A stretch of DNA of 51,992 bases. Source: a virus. The position numbers and the translations under genes were made by a program. The stretch spans positions 1-51,992 of IMG/VR virus record IMGVR_UViG_3300011270_000008. The stretch is one strand, 5' to 3'. Positions 1 to 9,242 of the stretch are shown here, in pieces. The notes under the pieces were generated by a model. It ran no database searches. It worked only from the letters and a program-made list of their open reading frames with translations, and was not told where the DNA came from. How positions within the stretch are numbered: the stretch's first letter is position 1; each line of letters starts with the position of its first letter.

Positions 1-60
1 AAGGTCACGGACACCCCGGAGATCCCGGTCCTGCTGTCGGGCGAGCTGGTGTTCTTCTGA
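1..60 (+). CDS. C-terminal end of a gene cut by the window edge
   Basis: Frame 1 is open from the first base and ends with TGA at 58-60, giving the tail VTDTPEIPVLLSGELVFF. If the window is a circular genome, the same frame continues backwards without a stop to 51891 (GTG), for a protein of about 53 residues. I do not recognise it. Its place just before the large terminase would suit a small packaging protein, but nothing in the residues supports that. Confidence 0.35.
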   Translation, partial: KVTDTPEIPVLLSGELVFF

Positions 61-241
61 GGGTAGGTGCCGGTCTTTCCCGGCTGTCAGGTCCTGGGCT
101 CGCCCGACCAGGCGCCGGGGCGGATATCCCGGTCTCGCTATGAAGAATCCCCCGTTGCCCCGGCCCAGTCTCGTCTGGACGTTTCAAGCTTATGAGGCTT
201 GCGAGGAGCCCTCCTCCACGGGACGGCCCCAATCCTAGAGA
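61..241 (+). other. non-coding leader before the large terminase
   Basis: No convincing reading frame. There is a short inverted repeat, CAAGC/GCTTG, around 187-203, and a stop (TAG 236-238) in the terminase frame. With the gene-poor right end of the window, this is a reasonable place for a packaging (cos or pac) site, but no diagnostic sequence was seen. Confidence 0.4.
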
Positions 242-1981
242 GTGCAGACGGCAGAGTCCAGCCGTCTACCGTGGGTTGACTCTTGGCACATGGAGACTCC
301 CGCGCCGGGCCAGCTCATTACTCGTTACAACGAGGCCCGCGCTGAGCACACGGTCGACTTCTTCCGCAAGCACCTCAAGCACACAAAAGGAAGATGGCGG
401 GGGGCACCGTTCATCCTCGAAGACTGGCAGGCCGACGACATCATCCGGCCTCTGTTCGGCATGGAGCGTCTCACCGACGAAAGCCTGTGGGTGCGCCAGT
501 ACCGCAAGGCGTACATCGAGCTCCCCAAGAAGACGGGGAAGTCTGAGCTCGGCGCTGGGATCGCCGTCTATGCCCTCTACGCCGACGGCGAGGGGGGCCC
601 GGAAGTCTTCAGTGTAGCGTGCGACAAGAAACAGGCTGGCTACGTGTTCAACGTGGCAGGAGACATGGTGGAGCAGAATCCTGTCCTGCGGAAGCGCAGC
701 ACGGTCAACCGATCCCGCATTGCCCACCACGGCGTCATCTGGGATCGCCGCGGCAACGGCGTCTACAAGGTGCTCCCCGGTGATGTCCCCAGCATCGACG
801 GGATCAACCCGTCCGTAGTCATTCTCGACGAGCTTCACCGCCAGCCGGCCAGGGAGCTCGCCGACCTTCTCGACCAGTCCTTCGGCGCCCGTGATGAGCC
901 GCTCTACGTCCTCCTCAGCACCGCTGGCTTCGATGAGCCTGGCCATGTCCAGTGGGAACTTCACAACTATGCCTTAGACGTCGTTCGAGGCGTCATTGAA
1001 GACCCCTACCTTTTCGTCTACATGAGATTCTGCTCCCCCGAAGAGACCGAAGGCGACAAGTGGCGCGACGAGAAGCTCTGGAAACGTGTCAACCCAGCTT
1101 TGACGAGCTTCAATCCCCGGGCCATTGACGAGATGCGCCGGGTGGCCGCCGAAGCTGCCCGCTCGCCGGCCAAGGTGGTCAGCTTCAAACGGCTGTACCT
1201 GAATGTTCACCTGCCCCGGGCAGCCGAGCGCACCGACAAGCTGGTCACGCTCGAGGCGTGGGACCAGGCCGCCGGCATCCGCAAGGATCTTGACGAGCTG
1301 GCCGGCCGCACCTGCTACGGGGGGCTCGACCTCGCCGGCAGCGTTGACGTGAACGCTCTGATCGGGCTGTTCCCCAACGAGTCTGGCACCTGCCCGGAGT
1401 CCGGCTGCCAAGGCTCGAAAGAGACCTGCTACCACCTGCTGGCCCGTTTCTGGGTGCCCGAAGAGGCCTTCGGCGAACAGGCCCGCGAGTGGGCCAAGCC
1501 GCTCAAGGAGCAACTGGCCAACTGGGGCCGCGAGGGGTGGCTGACCGTGCTGCCCGGCCGGGTGATCGATGACCGGGACATCCAGAGCGAGATCGACCTG
1601 TGGGCCCGGACAGTCAACCTCATCCGGCTCTCGAAGGATCCCTGGCAGTCCAAGCAGCTCGGCGTGCTGCTGCGGGAGGAGTACGACCAGCTCGACGTCT
1701 ACGACCTGGCGCAGACCTTCGCCAAGCTGGGGGAGCCGACCGACCTGTTCATCCGCCTCGTGCTCGCCGGGCGGATTCACCACGGCGGCAACCCCGTCCT
1801 GCGCTGGATGGTGGGCAACGCCATCGCCGCCAAGGACTCGGGCGGCAACCAGAAGCCCGACCGTAAACGCTCAGCGGGCAAGATCGACGGCGTGGCGGCC
1901 GCCGTGAACGCTCTCGCAGCGGCGACGAAACCGGATGAGGAGGGGGAGGTTTGGGCTATGGCGGTGGTGAAGAGCCGCTGA
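242..1981 (+). CDS. terL: terminase large subunit
   Basis: ATP-driven DNA packaging motor and headful or cos nuclease, HK97-like (Terminase_1) type, 579 residues. The ATPase has a Walker A-like ELPKKTGKSE at about 93-102 and Walker B VVILDE at 192-197. The nuclease half begins at YGGLDLAGS (359-367), with Asp363 as the likely first metal ligand, and ends with the acidic motif KIDGVAAAV (547-555). A small Cys-rich insert (C384, C389, C396) in the nuclease half is unusual. The GTG at 242 is the first possible start, because TAG at 236-238 closes the frame. ATG 290 is an alternative; neither has a clear Shine-Dalgarno. The portal does not follow; it lies at 48.3 kb. Confidence 0.95.
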   Translation: MQTAESSRLPWVDSWHMETPAPGQLITRYNEARAEHTVDFFRKHLKHTKGRWRGAPFILEDWQADDIIRPLFGMERLTDESLWVRQYRKAYIELPKKTGKSELGAGIAVYALYADGEGGPEVFSVACDKKQAGYVFNVAGDMVEQNPVLRKRSTVNRSRIAHHGVIWDRRGNGVYKVLPGDVPSIDGINPSVVILDELHRQPARELADLLDQSFGARDEPLYVLLSTAGFDEPGHVQWELHNYALDVVRGVIEDPYLFVYMRFCSPEETEGDKWRDEKLWKRVNPALTSFNPRAIDEMRRVAAEAARSPAKVVSFKRLYLNVHLPRAAERTDKLVTLEAWDQAAGIRKDLDELAGRTCYGGLDLAGSVDVNALIGLFPNESGTCPESGCQGSKETCYHLLARFWVPEEAFGEQAREWAKPLKEQLANWGREGWLTVLPGRVIDDRDIQSEIDLWARTVNLIRLSKDPWQSKQLGVLLREEYDQLDVYDLAQTFAKLGEPTDLFIRLVLAGRIHHGGNPVLRWMVGNAIAAKDSGGNQKPDRKRSAGKIDGVAAAVNALAAATKPDEEGEVWAMAVVKSR

Positions 1982-2689
1982 GGCAGCGCCCGGCCCGGGA
2001 GGCAAGTCGAGTCTGTCCCATCCCGGCGCCGGTTGACCGCTGGCGGGGTTTCGGCTCTGCGGCCCTTGGCAACGGACTCTCGGCTCCGTCAGACCCGTCC
2101 CTCACCACGCTCGACTGGAGGGCACTTCCCAAGCTGTAGCCGCTTCGACGCCTCCGCCCCTTGGCGGGAATTCTGGCTCCGAGTTTACTTGGCGCCGCCG
2201 TTGTTCGGCGAGGAACGCCGACACTGAGCAACATTCCTTCGCGGTCTGCCTTGTCTCTTCTTTCTGAGCCCCTGGGGCTTTCCCTCATCCGGGAGGATCG
2301 GTTGCCGAAGCCAAGGCAGCCCCCCCTAGGTCCCCCCCAGAATTGAGGAGTCCGTAAGCCGGACATATGGGGCCTAAGAGAAAGGTTGCCTTGGAAGGTT
2401 CCGTATCCGGTAGGGATTCGGCGCCTTGCCGTTAGCAGCGCAGGTTCCCAAACCTGCATGCCGGGGAACTCGCGCGGCCCCTGCCCGCCCCGGCTTCCTT
2501 TACCGGGCAGAGGCGCGCGGGACTACGGCGGAAGGGTTACGGGGGTGAAGGGCTTGCGGGTATGATGATGCAAGTTCTGCCGACCTTCCTGTACAAGGTT
2601 TGGCACATGGCCCCGGGCGACTCCCATCGCTGCGGGGCTGCTGTTTTCTGGGGGTGATCCTACTCCGCACGGACTAGGGCGTCTACCGG
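1982..2689 (+). other. 708-bp non-coding, hairpin-rich gap between terminase and protease
   Basis: None of the short frames here has protein-like composition. Clear hairpins include GCAGGTT/AACCTGC with loop CCCA (2440-2457), GTCCG/CGGAC near 2352-2366 and AGCCC/GGGCT followed by TTT near 2268-2282. A TATGAT hexamer at 2561-2566 could be a -10 box for the head operon, but its -35 is poor. No tRNA arm (TTCRA loop) was found. The DNA may encode a structured RNA or be the scar of a rearrangement, since the portal is usually found in this position. Confidence 0.5.
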
Positions 2690-4066
2690 GTGGTTAGCCT
2701 CTTCGCCAACATGCCGGATGCCGTGAGATACCGCCAGCGACCCGTCCGCATGCGCGCGCTGCCCGACGTCGGCGAAGGTGCGGTCGAGGCCGTCGCCAGC
2801 GTCTACGGCCTCACCTACGACGTGATGGACTGGTTTTGGGAGACCAAGGAGCGCATTGCCCCCGGCGCCTTCACGGACTCGATCGGCGAGGATCCGCTGG
2901 CCCCCTACTTCTGGATGCACGGCTGGGAGCAGGGACCGGTCGGCGACGGGACGTGGACCGACTCGAGCACTGAGCTGCGCAACCGGGGCCAGCTCTACAT
3001 CGACGACGGCCTGGCCCTGCGGATCTGGCGCGGCCTCAAGTCTGGCGCCATCAAGGAGTGGAGCATCGGCTACCTGGCCCTCGACACCCACGTCGAAAAG
3101 GAGGATGGCGAGGAAGTCGAGGTGGTCGACAAGGGCCAGCTCGTGGAACTGTCGTCGTGCGTCATGGGGGCCAATCCCGGCACGGAGACGATCAGTGTGC
3201 GCCGGGCCGGCGGGAGGCTCGCCAAACGCGGGCTGACCCGTTCCGGTCACGGCGCACTACTCCTACCACGGGGGGCGCGTCGGCGTGACGTGGACACCGC
3301 CGACGACGATGACCCGGGGGCCTGCGCTCAAGCCGTCGATGCTGCCATTGACGAGGCCCTCGACCTCTTCGCAGCCGGGGAAACCGAGCAGGCGGTAGCG
3401 CTCGTACAGGCCGCCGACCTCTCGGTTGACAAGCTGCTGGACATCCTCGGCGTGCCTGATCCCGACGAAGACGGGCAGACCAGCGTCTACCGGGCCAAGG
3501 GGCGCCGCAGGGTCACCCCGAACGTCGGCGGCAAGGCGCCTCGCAAGCGGGGGGCCATCCCGCCTCACTCCACGGCGACGGTTGAACAGGCGTGGGACGG
3601 TGCCGAGCAAGAGAAGAACCTGAACAACGAAGACGGCGAGAAGGAATACCGCCAGATGTACGCCTGGGTCGACTCCGACGCCGATCCCGACACCAAGAGC
3701 GCCTACAAGTTCCCGCACCACATGGTCGACGGCAACGGCACCGTCGGGGCGGCCAATACCTCGGCCTGTTCGTCAACCATCGCATCGCTGAACGGGGGCC
3801 GCGGGGGATCGTCCATTCCCGACGGTGACCGCCAGGGAGTCTGGGACCACGTCGCCAAGCACCTGACCGACGACGGCCTGGAAGCGCCTGAACTGCGCAC
3901 GCTCGAGGACATCGAAGCGGAGAAGAACCGCAGCGCCCCGAGCCCCCTTACCCTCAGCGACCAAGAAGTGCACCGGATGTTCGTCGCCGTGAGGCAGAAC
4001 CTATTGACCGAAGACAAGGCCGTGGAAGCTCTCCAGCGGGCCTACCGACCCGAAAGGAGGAGCTGA
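2690..4066 (+). CDS. prohead protease with C-terminal extension
   Basis: Capsid maturation protease, HK97 gp4/U35 type, 458 residues. The N-terminal protease domain (about 15-180) carries the likely catalytic His77 (WMHGWEQG) and Ser125 (KEWSIGY). After an acidic and basic linker, a second domain (about 320-415, from YRQMYAWVDSD to GVWDHVAKHL) resembles a module often fused to phage proteases and scaffolds, so the C-terminus may act as scaffold. The start is GTG 2690, just after an in-frame TAG at 2675; ATG 2711 is possible. It ends with a strong GGAGG for the capsid gene, which follows directly. Confidence 0.9.
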   Translation: MVSLFANMPDAVRYRQRPVRMRALPDVGEGAVEAVASVYGLTYDVMDWFWETKERIAPGAFTDSIGEDPLAPYFWMHGWEQGPVGDGTWTDSSTELRNRGQLYIDDGLALRIWRGLKSGAIKEWSIGYLALDTHVEKEDGEEVEVVDKGQLVELSSCVMGANPGTETISVRRAGGRLAKRGLTRSGHGALLLPRGARRRDVDTADDDDPGACAQAVDAAIDEALDLFAAGETEQAVALVQAADLSVDKLLDILGVPDPDEDGQTSVYRAKGRRRVTPNVGGKAPRKRGAIPPHSTATVEQAWDGAEQEKNLNNEDGEKEYRQMYAWVDSDADPDTKSAYKFPHHMVDGNGTVGAANTSACSSTIASLNGGRGGSSIPDGDRQGVWDHVAKHLTDDGLEAPELRTLEDIEAEKNRSAPSPLTLSDQEVHRMFVAVRQNLLTEDKAVEALQRAYRPERRS

Positions 4067-5359
4067 ATGGCGGTCATCACCGCAGACGTGCTACGCCAGA
4101 TGTCCGAGTCAATCGAGGCTGACCAGAGGGAAGAGGCCCGGCTGCGGGCGGCTGCCGACAAGCGCAAGGGCGAGATCGCCGCCTCGGTGGACGATCCGAT
4201 GGTCCTGCTGCGGGACGCCCACATCTTCGAAGAGGTCGACACGATGTACAAGCCGGCTGATGCGCTCCGGAGCAGGATCGTCCTCGCCCAGGCGAACTAC
4301 GGTCGACTCGCCGGGACCCCCGATACCAAAGAGGGGCCGGTTCCCGCCAACGGCTCAACCGCAACGTCTCAGGGCACCTTCTCACCTTTGGAATACGGCG
4401 AGCGGTTCACGGCGAGCGATGCCTACGTGAAGTTCCGCACCGCCGTTCAGTCCGGTGCAAAGCTTGAGGTGGCCTGGGGTTCCGAGTTCAAGAACGGTGT
4501 CGAGGTCATGACCCGTAAAGAGGCCAAGGACTCCCACTTCGGCGTTCGCCAGCGTGCTGTCACCCTGACCAACCTGCCCTGGTCGCAGCGCCAGCCCGAC
4601 CAGTTCGTTCCCCTGGCCGCCCGTCCGGTGGTCCTGCTGGACATGATCTCGATGGCGACGACCGACTCAGTGAGCATCGACTATCAACAGCAGACGGCGA
4701 GGACGGACGCCGCGGCGGCCACTGCCTACGGCACGTTGCTCCCCGAGCACTCGCTGACCGTCATCAACGTCAACGTCGTCGTGAGCCGCATCGGTGCCTA
4801 CACGTACGTGACCGAAGCGCAGCTACAGGACGAAGGCCAGCTCCAGGACCTGATCGACGCAGACTTGATGGGCGACTACGAGCGCTCAGTGGAGTACCAG
4901 ATCGTCAACGGCACGGGTACGCCATGGAACGGCATCCTCAACACGTCGGGGATCAACACGCAGGCGAGGGGCACGGACACCTGGCTCGATTGCGTACACA
5001 AGGGGATCACCCAGATCCGGCTGGCCTTCGGCGAGCCCAATGCCGTCGGTCTGCACCCGACCGACCTCCAGAGCCTCACCTTGCAGAAAGACTCGCTGGG
5101 CAACTACCTCTTCAAGATCGGCGAGCCGCCGAACATCTGGGGTCTCCGGCCAGTGCCCACCCCCGTCTTTCCCCAGGGAACGGGTGTTGTGGCCGACTGG
5201 CGCTGGGCAACGATCTGGACTCGTCAGGGAGTCGCCGTGATGGCCAGTTCGGAGCATGCGGACCTTTTCCTCCGGGGTCAGATCGCGGTGAAAGCCGAGG
5301 GACGTGCGGCTTTTGGTTGCAAGCGTCCTGTCTGGTTCACGAGTCTTACGGGGCTCTGA
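4067..5359 (+). CDS. major capsid protein, HK97 fold
   Basis: Main shell protein, 430 residues. The first ~105 residues are charged and helical (EADQREEARLRAAADKRKGE), as in the delta domain that is removed by the protease. The remainder has the HK97 gp5 pattern: a VPLAARPVVLLDMIS spine segment, a TYVTEAQLQDEGQLQDLIDADL helix region, NGTGTPWNGIL, and a C-terminal AVMASSEHADLFLRGQIAVKAEGR strand set. The start is secure: ATG sits behind GGAGGAG. It follows the protease immediately, the normal order. Confidence 0.95.
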   Translation: MAVITADVLRQMSESIEADQREEARLRAAADKRKGEIAASVDDPMVLLRDAHIFEEVDTMYKPADALRSRIVLAQANYGRLAGTPDTKEGPVPANGSTATSQGTFSPLEYGERFTASDAYVKFRTAVQSGAKLEVAWGSEFKNGVEVMTRKEAKDSHFGVRQRAVTLTNLPWSQRQPDQFVPLAARPVVLLDMISMATTDSVSIDYQQQTARTDAAAATAYGTLLPEHSLTVINVNVVVSRIGAYTYVTEAQLQDEGQLQDLIDADLMGDYERSVEYQIVNGTGTPWNGILNTSGINTQARGTDTWLDCVHKGITQIRLAFGEPNAVGLHPTDLQSLTLQKDSLGNYLFKIGEPPNIWGLRPVPTPVFPQGTGVVADWRWATIWTRQGVAVMASSEHADLFLRGQIAVKAEGRAAFGCKRPVWFTSLTGL

Positions 5360-5361
5360 GC

Positions 5362-5442
5362 ATGGCCGTCATCCTGATCGACCTCCCATGGTCCGACCGC
5401 TCAGGCGGCAAGCCCAAACCCAAGCCCAAGAAAGGACGCTGA
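5362..5442 (+). CDS. 26-residue Lys/Pro-rich peptide
   Basis: ATG 5362 starts two bases after the capsid stop and reads MAVILIDLPWSDRSGG followed by a KPKPKPKKGR tail. A hydrophobic N-terminus and a basic Pro-Lys tail recall a second tiny basic protein at 50563-50652. The function is unknown. It is too short for certainty, but it fits the tight spacing of its neighbours. Confidence 0.5.
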   Translation: MAVILIDLPWSDRSGGKPKPKPKKGR

Positions 5443-5444
5443 GC

Positions 5445-5924
5445 ATGGCAGTGGAAATCGACACCACGGGCCTCACTCGCATCCAGCGAGTGGAAAGTCC
5501 CGCAGAGGGAATCCGCGATGAACAGGTCGCCACGGTGCGGCTTCACGCCGAGCTCCCCGATGGCCGGACGATCATGATCATGCCTACCGGCGACATCCGG
5601 GGCGTGGTGCCCAAGGGAGCGAAGATCATCTGGCACGAGCGCATGAGCCAGAGCCCCCAGGATGTCGCCCTGGCCGGTTCTGTTCCGACGTCGGGGGCCG
5701 AGGTAGCCGTGCCGATCGCCGGCCTGCTCGGAGACAACTACACCAACGCCCGTCTCGACGAGATGGAGCGGGAGATTGCCAGCCTCAAGGAAGAGCTGGC
5801 CCGCCGCAACCCAGAGGAGACCCTCGCTGAGCGGACAGCCGAGCTCGAGGAACTCAAGGCCGCCCGGGTGCGCACCACCCTCAAGCAACCGGGACCGGAC
5901 GTGGCCCCGTCGCCCAAGAAGTAA
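5445..5924 (+). CDS. head-region protein with C-terminal coiled coil
   Basis: 159 residues, ATG 5445 behind AAAGGA. The N-terminal half looks beta-rich (VATVRLHAELPDGRTIMIMPTG). Residues 105-145 form a clear heptad helix (LDEMEREIASLKEELARR), and the tail is Pro/Lys-rich. Its position between capsid and a decoration-like protein suggests a head accessory or decoration role. I do not recognise the family. Confidence 0.75.
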   Translation: MAVEIDTTGLTRIQRVESPAEGIRDEQVATVRLHAELPDGRTIMIMPTGDIRGVVPKGAKIIWHERMSQSPQDVALAGSVPTSGAEVAVPIAGLLGDNYTNARLDEMEREIASLKEELARRNPEETLAERTAELEELKAARVRTTLKQPGPDVAPSPKK

Positions 5925-5933
5925 GGAGGCCCC

Positions 5934-6773
5934 ATGCCCCAGTCGACAGCACTCGGCCGCTGGATCAACCGGCCAGCCTTCACGCTCAAGGCCGCGGGGG
6001 CCGAGACCGCGAGTACCGCGGGGGCTTGGGTCGACCTTGGTGACGTCCCCGCTGGCGAGATCGACGTCGCTGTCACCGCGGTGGCTGGTACCACTCCTAC
6101 CCTGCTGGTGGATCTCTACGGCTCGCCCACCGGGACGACCCGTTCCGTCACCGACGGCGTCACCTTCAACACGTCCACGTCGGTCGGTAGTGCCACAGCG
6201 CTATTTACCGCCGCCGACGTTGGATCGAACATTGCCGGGGTCGGCATCCCGCTCGCCGACTACATCGCCTCCGTCATCGTCGCCGTGCCTGCCGCCACCG
6301 TGACCAACAAGGCCCTCACGACCAACGTGGCAACGCTGACGACCGCTGCGGCGCACGGCATTTCCGTCGGTCAGGTGGTCGTCGTGGCGGGTGTCGATGC
6401 GACGTTCAACGGCACCTACGTCGCCACGGCGGGGACTACCGGAAGCACCCTCACCTATGCCGATACGGCGTCCAACGTCTCCTCTACTGCTGCCACAGGC
6501 ACCGCAACGGGTATCTCCACGGCAGTCCTGGGGTCCGCGGCGACGGCTACCGCCTCTGCCGTCACGCTGACCATCTCGCAGGGCTTCAAGATCGGCACCA
6601 TAGGAGCCGTCGCCTACGTCGACTCCGGGGGGTCCGACCCGACGACCATCGCCGCCGTGGGGACCTTCCGAGCCGTCTTCGCCCTGCCCCGCTACGTCCA
6701 GTACCGATCCCGTATCACCGGATCTGCCGGCCAGTCCTTCACCTACAGCGTGACCCTGGACGCCTCCTGGTGA
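5934..6773 (+). CDS. head fibre or decoration-like protein
   Basis: 279 residues, rich in Thr, Ala, Ser and Val. ATG 5934 lies behind AAGGAGG. The middle section contains a module common in phage surface proteins (AAHGISVGQVVVVAGVD, then FNGTYVATAG, then LTYADTAS), and the rest looks like beta-sandwich repeats. Location after the capsid gene suggests a capsid decoration or head-fibre protein. Its stop overlaps the next start. Confidence 0.75.
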   Translation: MPQSTALGRWINRPAFTLKAAGAETASTAGAWVDLGDVPAGEIDVAVTAVAGTTPTLLVDLYGSPTGTTRSVTDGVTFNTSTSVGSATALFTAADVGSNIAGVGIPLADYIASVIVAVPAATVTNKALTTNVATLTTAAAHGISVGQVVVVAGVDATFNGTYVATAGTTGSTLTYADTASNVSSTAATGTATGISTAVLGSAATATASAVTLTISQGFKIGTIGAVAYVDSGGSDPTTIAAVGTFRAVFALPRYVQYRSRITGSAGQSFTYSVTLDASW

Positions 6774-7624
6774 AGATCCTCGCCAGCCGGCCGGGGACGA
6801 TCTACTGGCGCCTCGAGGACGCCGACGGCAACCTGACCAACTCGACGGGCAGCGTCACCGTAAGCGTGAGCCGCCAGCGGGACGGGCTGGCCGTGGCAAC
6901 AGGGGCGGTGAGCAACCCCGCGGCGGGGAAGTACCAGGCCACCATCGCCGCCCCCGGCAGCGCGCCAGAGCTTCTGAACGCCACCTGGACGGCTCCCGTG
7001 GCCGGCGGCACCGTCATCGAGCCCGTGCCCGTCTACGTGGTCAACAGCCGCCTGGTGGCGCTCAACGTGCTGCGCCACGATGACGAGCTGGACTCGCTCG
7101 AGGACTGGGACATCCTTCGCACTGCCCTCGAGGCTGCCGAAGACGAGTGCGTCGACAACATCGGGTATCCCCCGATCCCGATCATGACCCACAACGGGAT
7201 CCAGTCGGGGGGACGGCGCCTTATCTGCCCCGACCCCTGGCCGCGCACCGTTGTGGCAGCTACCCGCCCGAACCTGACCCCCCTGACCTCGGCCGAACTG
7301 GCTCTCCTGCAACTGCAGGAAGGCGCCGTGATCTGGCAGGACAACCGCAACTGGGACGAGGGGACGTGGGACGTCTACCTGATTCACGGCCGCTGGGATG
7401 CCCCGCCGTGGGACCTCGCTCGGGCACTGCTCATCCGTACCCGCTACCTCGCCAGGCGGCTCAACAACCGCGACGACATGCCCGAGCGGGCAACCTCTGT
7501 CGCCACCGAGGGGGGCACGATGACGCTGGCGTTCCCCACCCTGCCGCGCCCCACGGGTCTGCCCGACGTCGACATCGTCTACATGCGCTATGCCCTCGCC
7601 AGCCAGCTACCGGTGAAGGTGTGA
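6770..7624 (+). CDS. head-tail connector (adaptor) protein
   Basis: 284 residues. GTG 6770 overlaps the previous TGA. An Ig-like N-terminal part (about 1-90) precedes a helical connector domain with DWDILRTALEAAEDECVDNIG and RTRYLARRLNNRDDMPERATS. The end, TGLPDVDIVYMRYAL, is typical of actinophage head-to-tail adaptors. It would form a ring below the portal. The N-terminal Ig-like addition is a difference from simple adaptors. Confidence 0.75.
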   Translation: MKILASRPGTIYWRLEDADGNLTNSTGSVTVSVSRQRDGLAVATGAVSNPAAGKYQATIAAPGSAPELLNATWTAPVAGGTVIEPVPVYVVNSRLVALNVLRHDDELDSLEDWDILRTALEAAEDECVDNIGYPPIPIMTHNGIQSGGRRLICPDPWPRTVVAATRPNLTPLTSAELALLQLQEGAVIWQDNRNWDEGTWDVYLIHGRWDAPPWDLARALLIRTRYLARRLNNRDDMPERATSVATEGGTMTLAFPTLPRPTGLPDVDIVYMRYALASQLPVKV

Positions 7625-7625
7625 G

Positions 7626-7979
7626 ATGGTCCAGCATCCCAGTTTGACCAGAGCGCTCACCGAAGCCGAGCACGGCACATACGGCCCTGTTTTGGGTATC
7701 GCCATACGGGCCAGAGCATCATCCGACCGCGGGGAGTACTGCGAGTGTGTTGAGCCCGACCTTGTCGGCCGCGGACTCATGTGCGGTGCGTGTCTTCGCA
7801 ACAACAGGGATCAGGAGCGGGCAGCAGTAGACCGCTTGGTGCAGGCTCACGACTTCGTCCCTGGCAAGCTTGGCGGACTCATGTGCGCCGTCTGCACCAT
7901 GGGCCAGGAGGTGCCACGGCACCACGGCGTCTCAGAAGTGGGGCGATGCTCATGGGGTGAGGATCGGCGGCCAGCATGA
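7626..7979 (+). CDS. small Cys-rich protein in the connector region
   Basis: 117 residues, ATG one base after the previous stop and ATGA overlap with the next gene, which supports it being real. Cys pairs (ECVEP, then CGAC, CAVC, a C-terminal C) and His residues suggest zinc binding. It is unusual among structural genes and may be an inserted accessory gene. No function can be assigned. Confidence 0.65.
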   Translation: MVQHPSLTRALTEAEHGTYGPVLGIAIRARASSDRGEYCECVEPDLVGRGLMCGACLRNNRDQERAAVDRLVQAHDFVPGKLGGLMCAVCTMGQEVPRHHGVSEVGRCSWGEDRRPA

Positions 7980-8179
7980 CCCGCTACCGCGTGAGCAAGC
8001 CCGTCCACATCGAGACCCACCACGGAACGCACGGCCCGATCGACCTCAGCTTTGACGCTGGCGAGGTGTCACCTCGCAGCGAACAGGAAGAGGCCGCCCT
8101 GCTGCACCTGACGACCATCGGCCTCGCCGAAGAGGTAGCCGAGCAGCCCGAGCCCGGAGAGATGCCCGATGCCCCTTAA
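7976..8179 (+). CDS. small acidic protein before the tail tube
   Basis: 67 residues, ATGA overlap with the upstream gene and an 11-bp overlap with the tail tube gene. The N-terminus is His-rich (HIETHHGTHG) and the C-terminus acidic (EEVAEQPEPGEMPD). Small proteins of this sort often lie between connectors and the tail tube; the role is not known. Confidence 0.65.
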   Translation: MTRYRVSKPVHIETHHGTHGPIDLSFDAGEVSPRSEQEEAALLHLTTIGLAEEVAEQPEPGEMPDAP

Positions 8180-9158
8180 CAAGCGGATCCTGCAGGTTGG
8201 GCTTGCCAAGCAATCGGCCAAGGGCTCGGCCGCCACACAGCCCGTCGTCATCTACGGCGTGGAGTCGGGTGCCGCCGGCGACGTGCCGCTGACTGAGCCC
8301 GATGTCGCCGTGACAGCCGCCAGCCGCATGAGTGCCGCCGCTGTCCGGGAGCAGATCGTTCCGGGGGCCGGCTTCACCACGCTCGGCTTCTCCCGGGCCA
8401 TCGCACAGCTTCTCTTCGGCGTGATGGGCACCAACGTGGACAGCGGCAGCGGGGACCCATGGACCCATACTTTGACAATGCCGACAAGCGACGTAAGTTG
8501 GTGGACCTTCTTCGGCCGGACAAACACGGAATACCTGAACATCGCCGACTGCAAGATCGACTCGGTGAAGATCGACTTCGACATGGCGCTCATCAAGGTC
8601 GCCGTCGTCATCAAGGGTTGCACGCTGACGCTGGGGGCCGCCGCCTGGACCCCGACCAACACCGATGACGAGGTGACGCCGGGGGCTCTCTACTCGACCG
8701 GTCAGGCTGCCAGCACCTTCACTTTGGACTCGGTCAACATGCGGGTGACGAAGGGCTCGATCGAGATTGCCAACGGGCTGGCGCCGATCATCCCTGCCTA
8801 CAAGATCACCCCCGATGACTTCGGTGTGGGGGAGCAGACCGGCAAGATCAGCTTCACCATCGTCCCCGACGACCTGGCATGGTTCAAGAAGTCGATCACC
8901 GGGGCAAGCGGGGGCACGGCCATCGCGCAGGTGCCCTACTACGCCGTCTGGTCGGTCAAGTTCCTTGAGAACGTGACATCCAGCACGCATGACCTCACCA
9001 TCACGGGCGCCCGGTCGAACCTAATGGTGGCGTTCCCGCCCGGCGATCCCAAGGGCGGTGCAATGGAAGTCGTCGTCACCGGTTCGATCCTCGACCCCCG
9101 TACCGGTAGCGCTGGATTGACCGCAGTTTTGAGAAACGGTCTCGCCACCATTACCTAG
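8169..9158 (+). CDS. major tail tube protein
   Basis: 329 residues. It has the general look of the siphovirus tail tube family: MPLNKRILQVGLAKQSAKGS at the start, long beta-rich stretches (FGVGEQTGKISFTIVPDD) and a C-terminal Ig-like segment (TSSTHDLTITGARSNL). It lies between connectors and tail chaperones, the canonical place, and is followed by a likely attenuating hairpin. Confidence 0.88.
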   Translation: MPLNKRILQVGLAKQSAKGSAATQPVVIYGVESGAAGDVPLTEPDVAVTAASRMSAAAVREQIVPGAGFTTLGFSRAIAQLLFGVMGTNVDSGSGDPWTHTLTMPTSDVSWWTFFGRTNTEYLNIADCKIDSVKIDFDMALIKVAVVIKGCTLTLGAAAWTPTNTDDEVTPGALYSTGQAASTFTLDSVNMRVTKGSIEIANGLAPIIPAYKITPDDFGVGEQTGKISFTIVPDDLAWFKKSITGASGGTAIAQVPYYAVWSVKFLENVTSSTHDLTITGARSNLMVAFPPGDPKGGAMEVVVTGSILDPRTGSAGLTAVLRNGLATIT

Positions 9159-9184
9159 CACGTTCACCACGCGGCCGGACAGAC

Positions 9185-9214
9185 GCCCCGTCCCCCGGCC
9201 GACCGTCACGGGGC
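9185..9214 (+). terminator. hairpin after the tail tube gene
   Basis: GCCCCGT (9185-9191) pairs with ACGGGGC (9208-9214) around a 16-base loop, with no T-run. It lies in the 84-bp gap before the chaperone genes. It may attenuate transcription so that the tube protein is made in excess. Confidence 0.45.
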
Positions 9215-9242
9215 ATCCGAGCACCCATCACCGGAGGCGCCC

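Noticed and set aside
1951-2459. Small proteins in either strand of the gap after the terminase
   Set aside because: Frames are short, Pro/Arg/Ser-rich and without ribosome sites.
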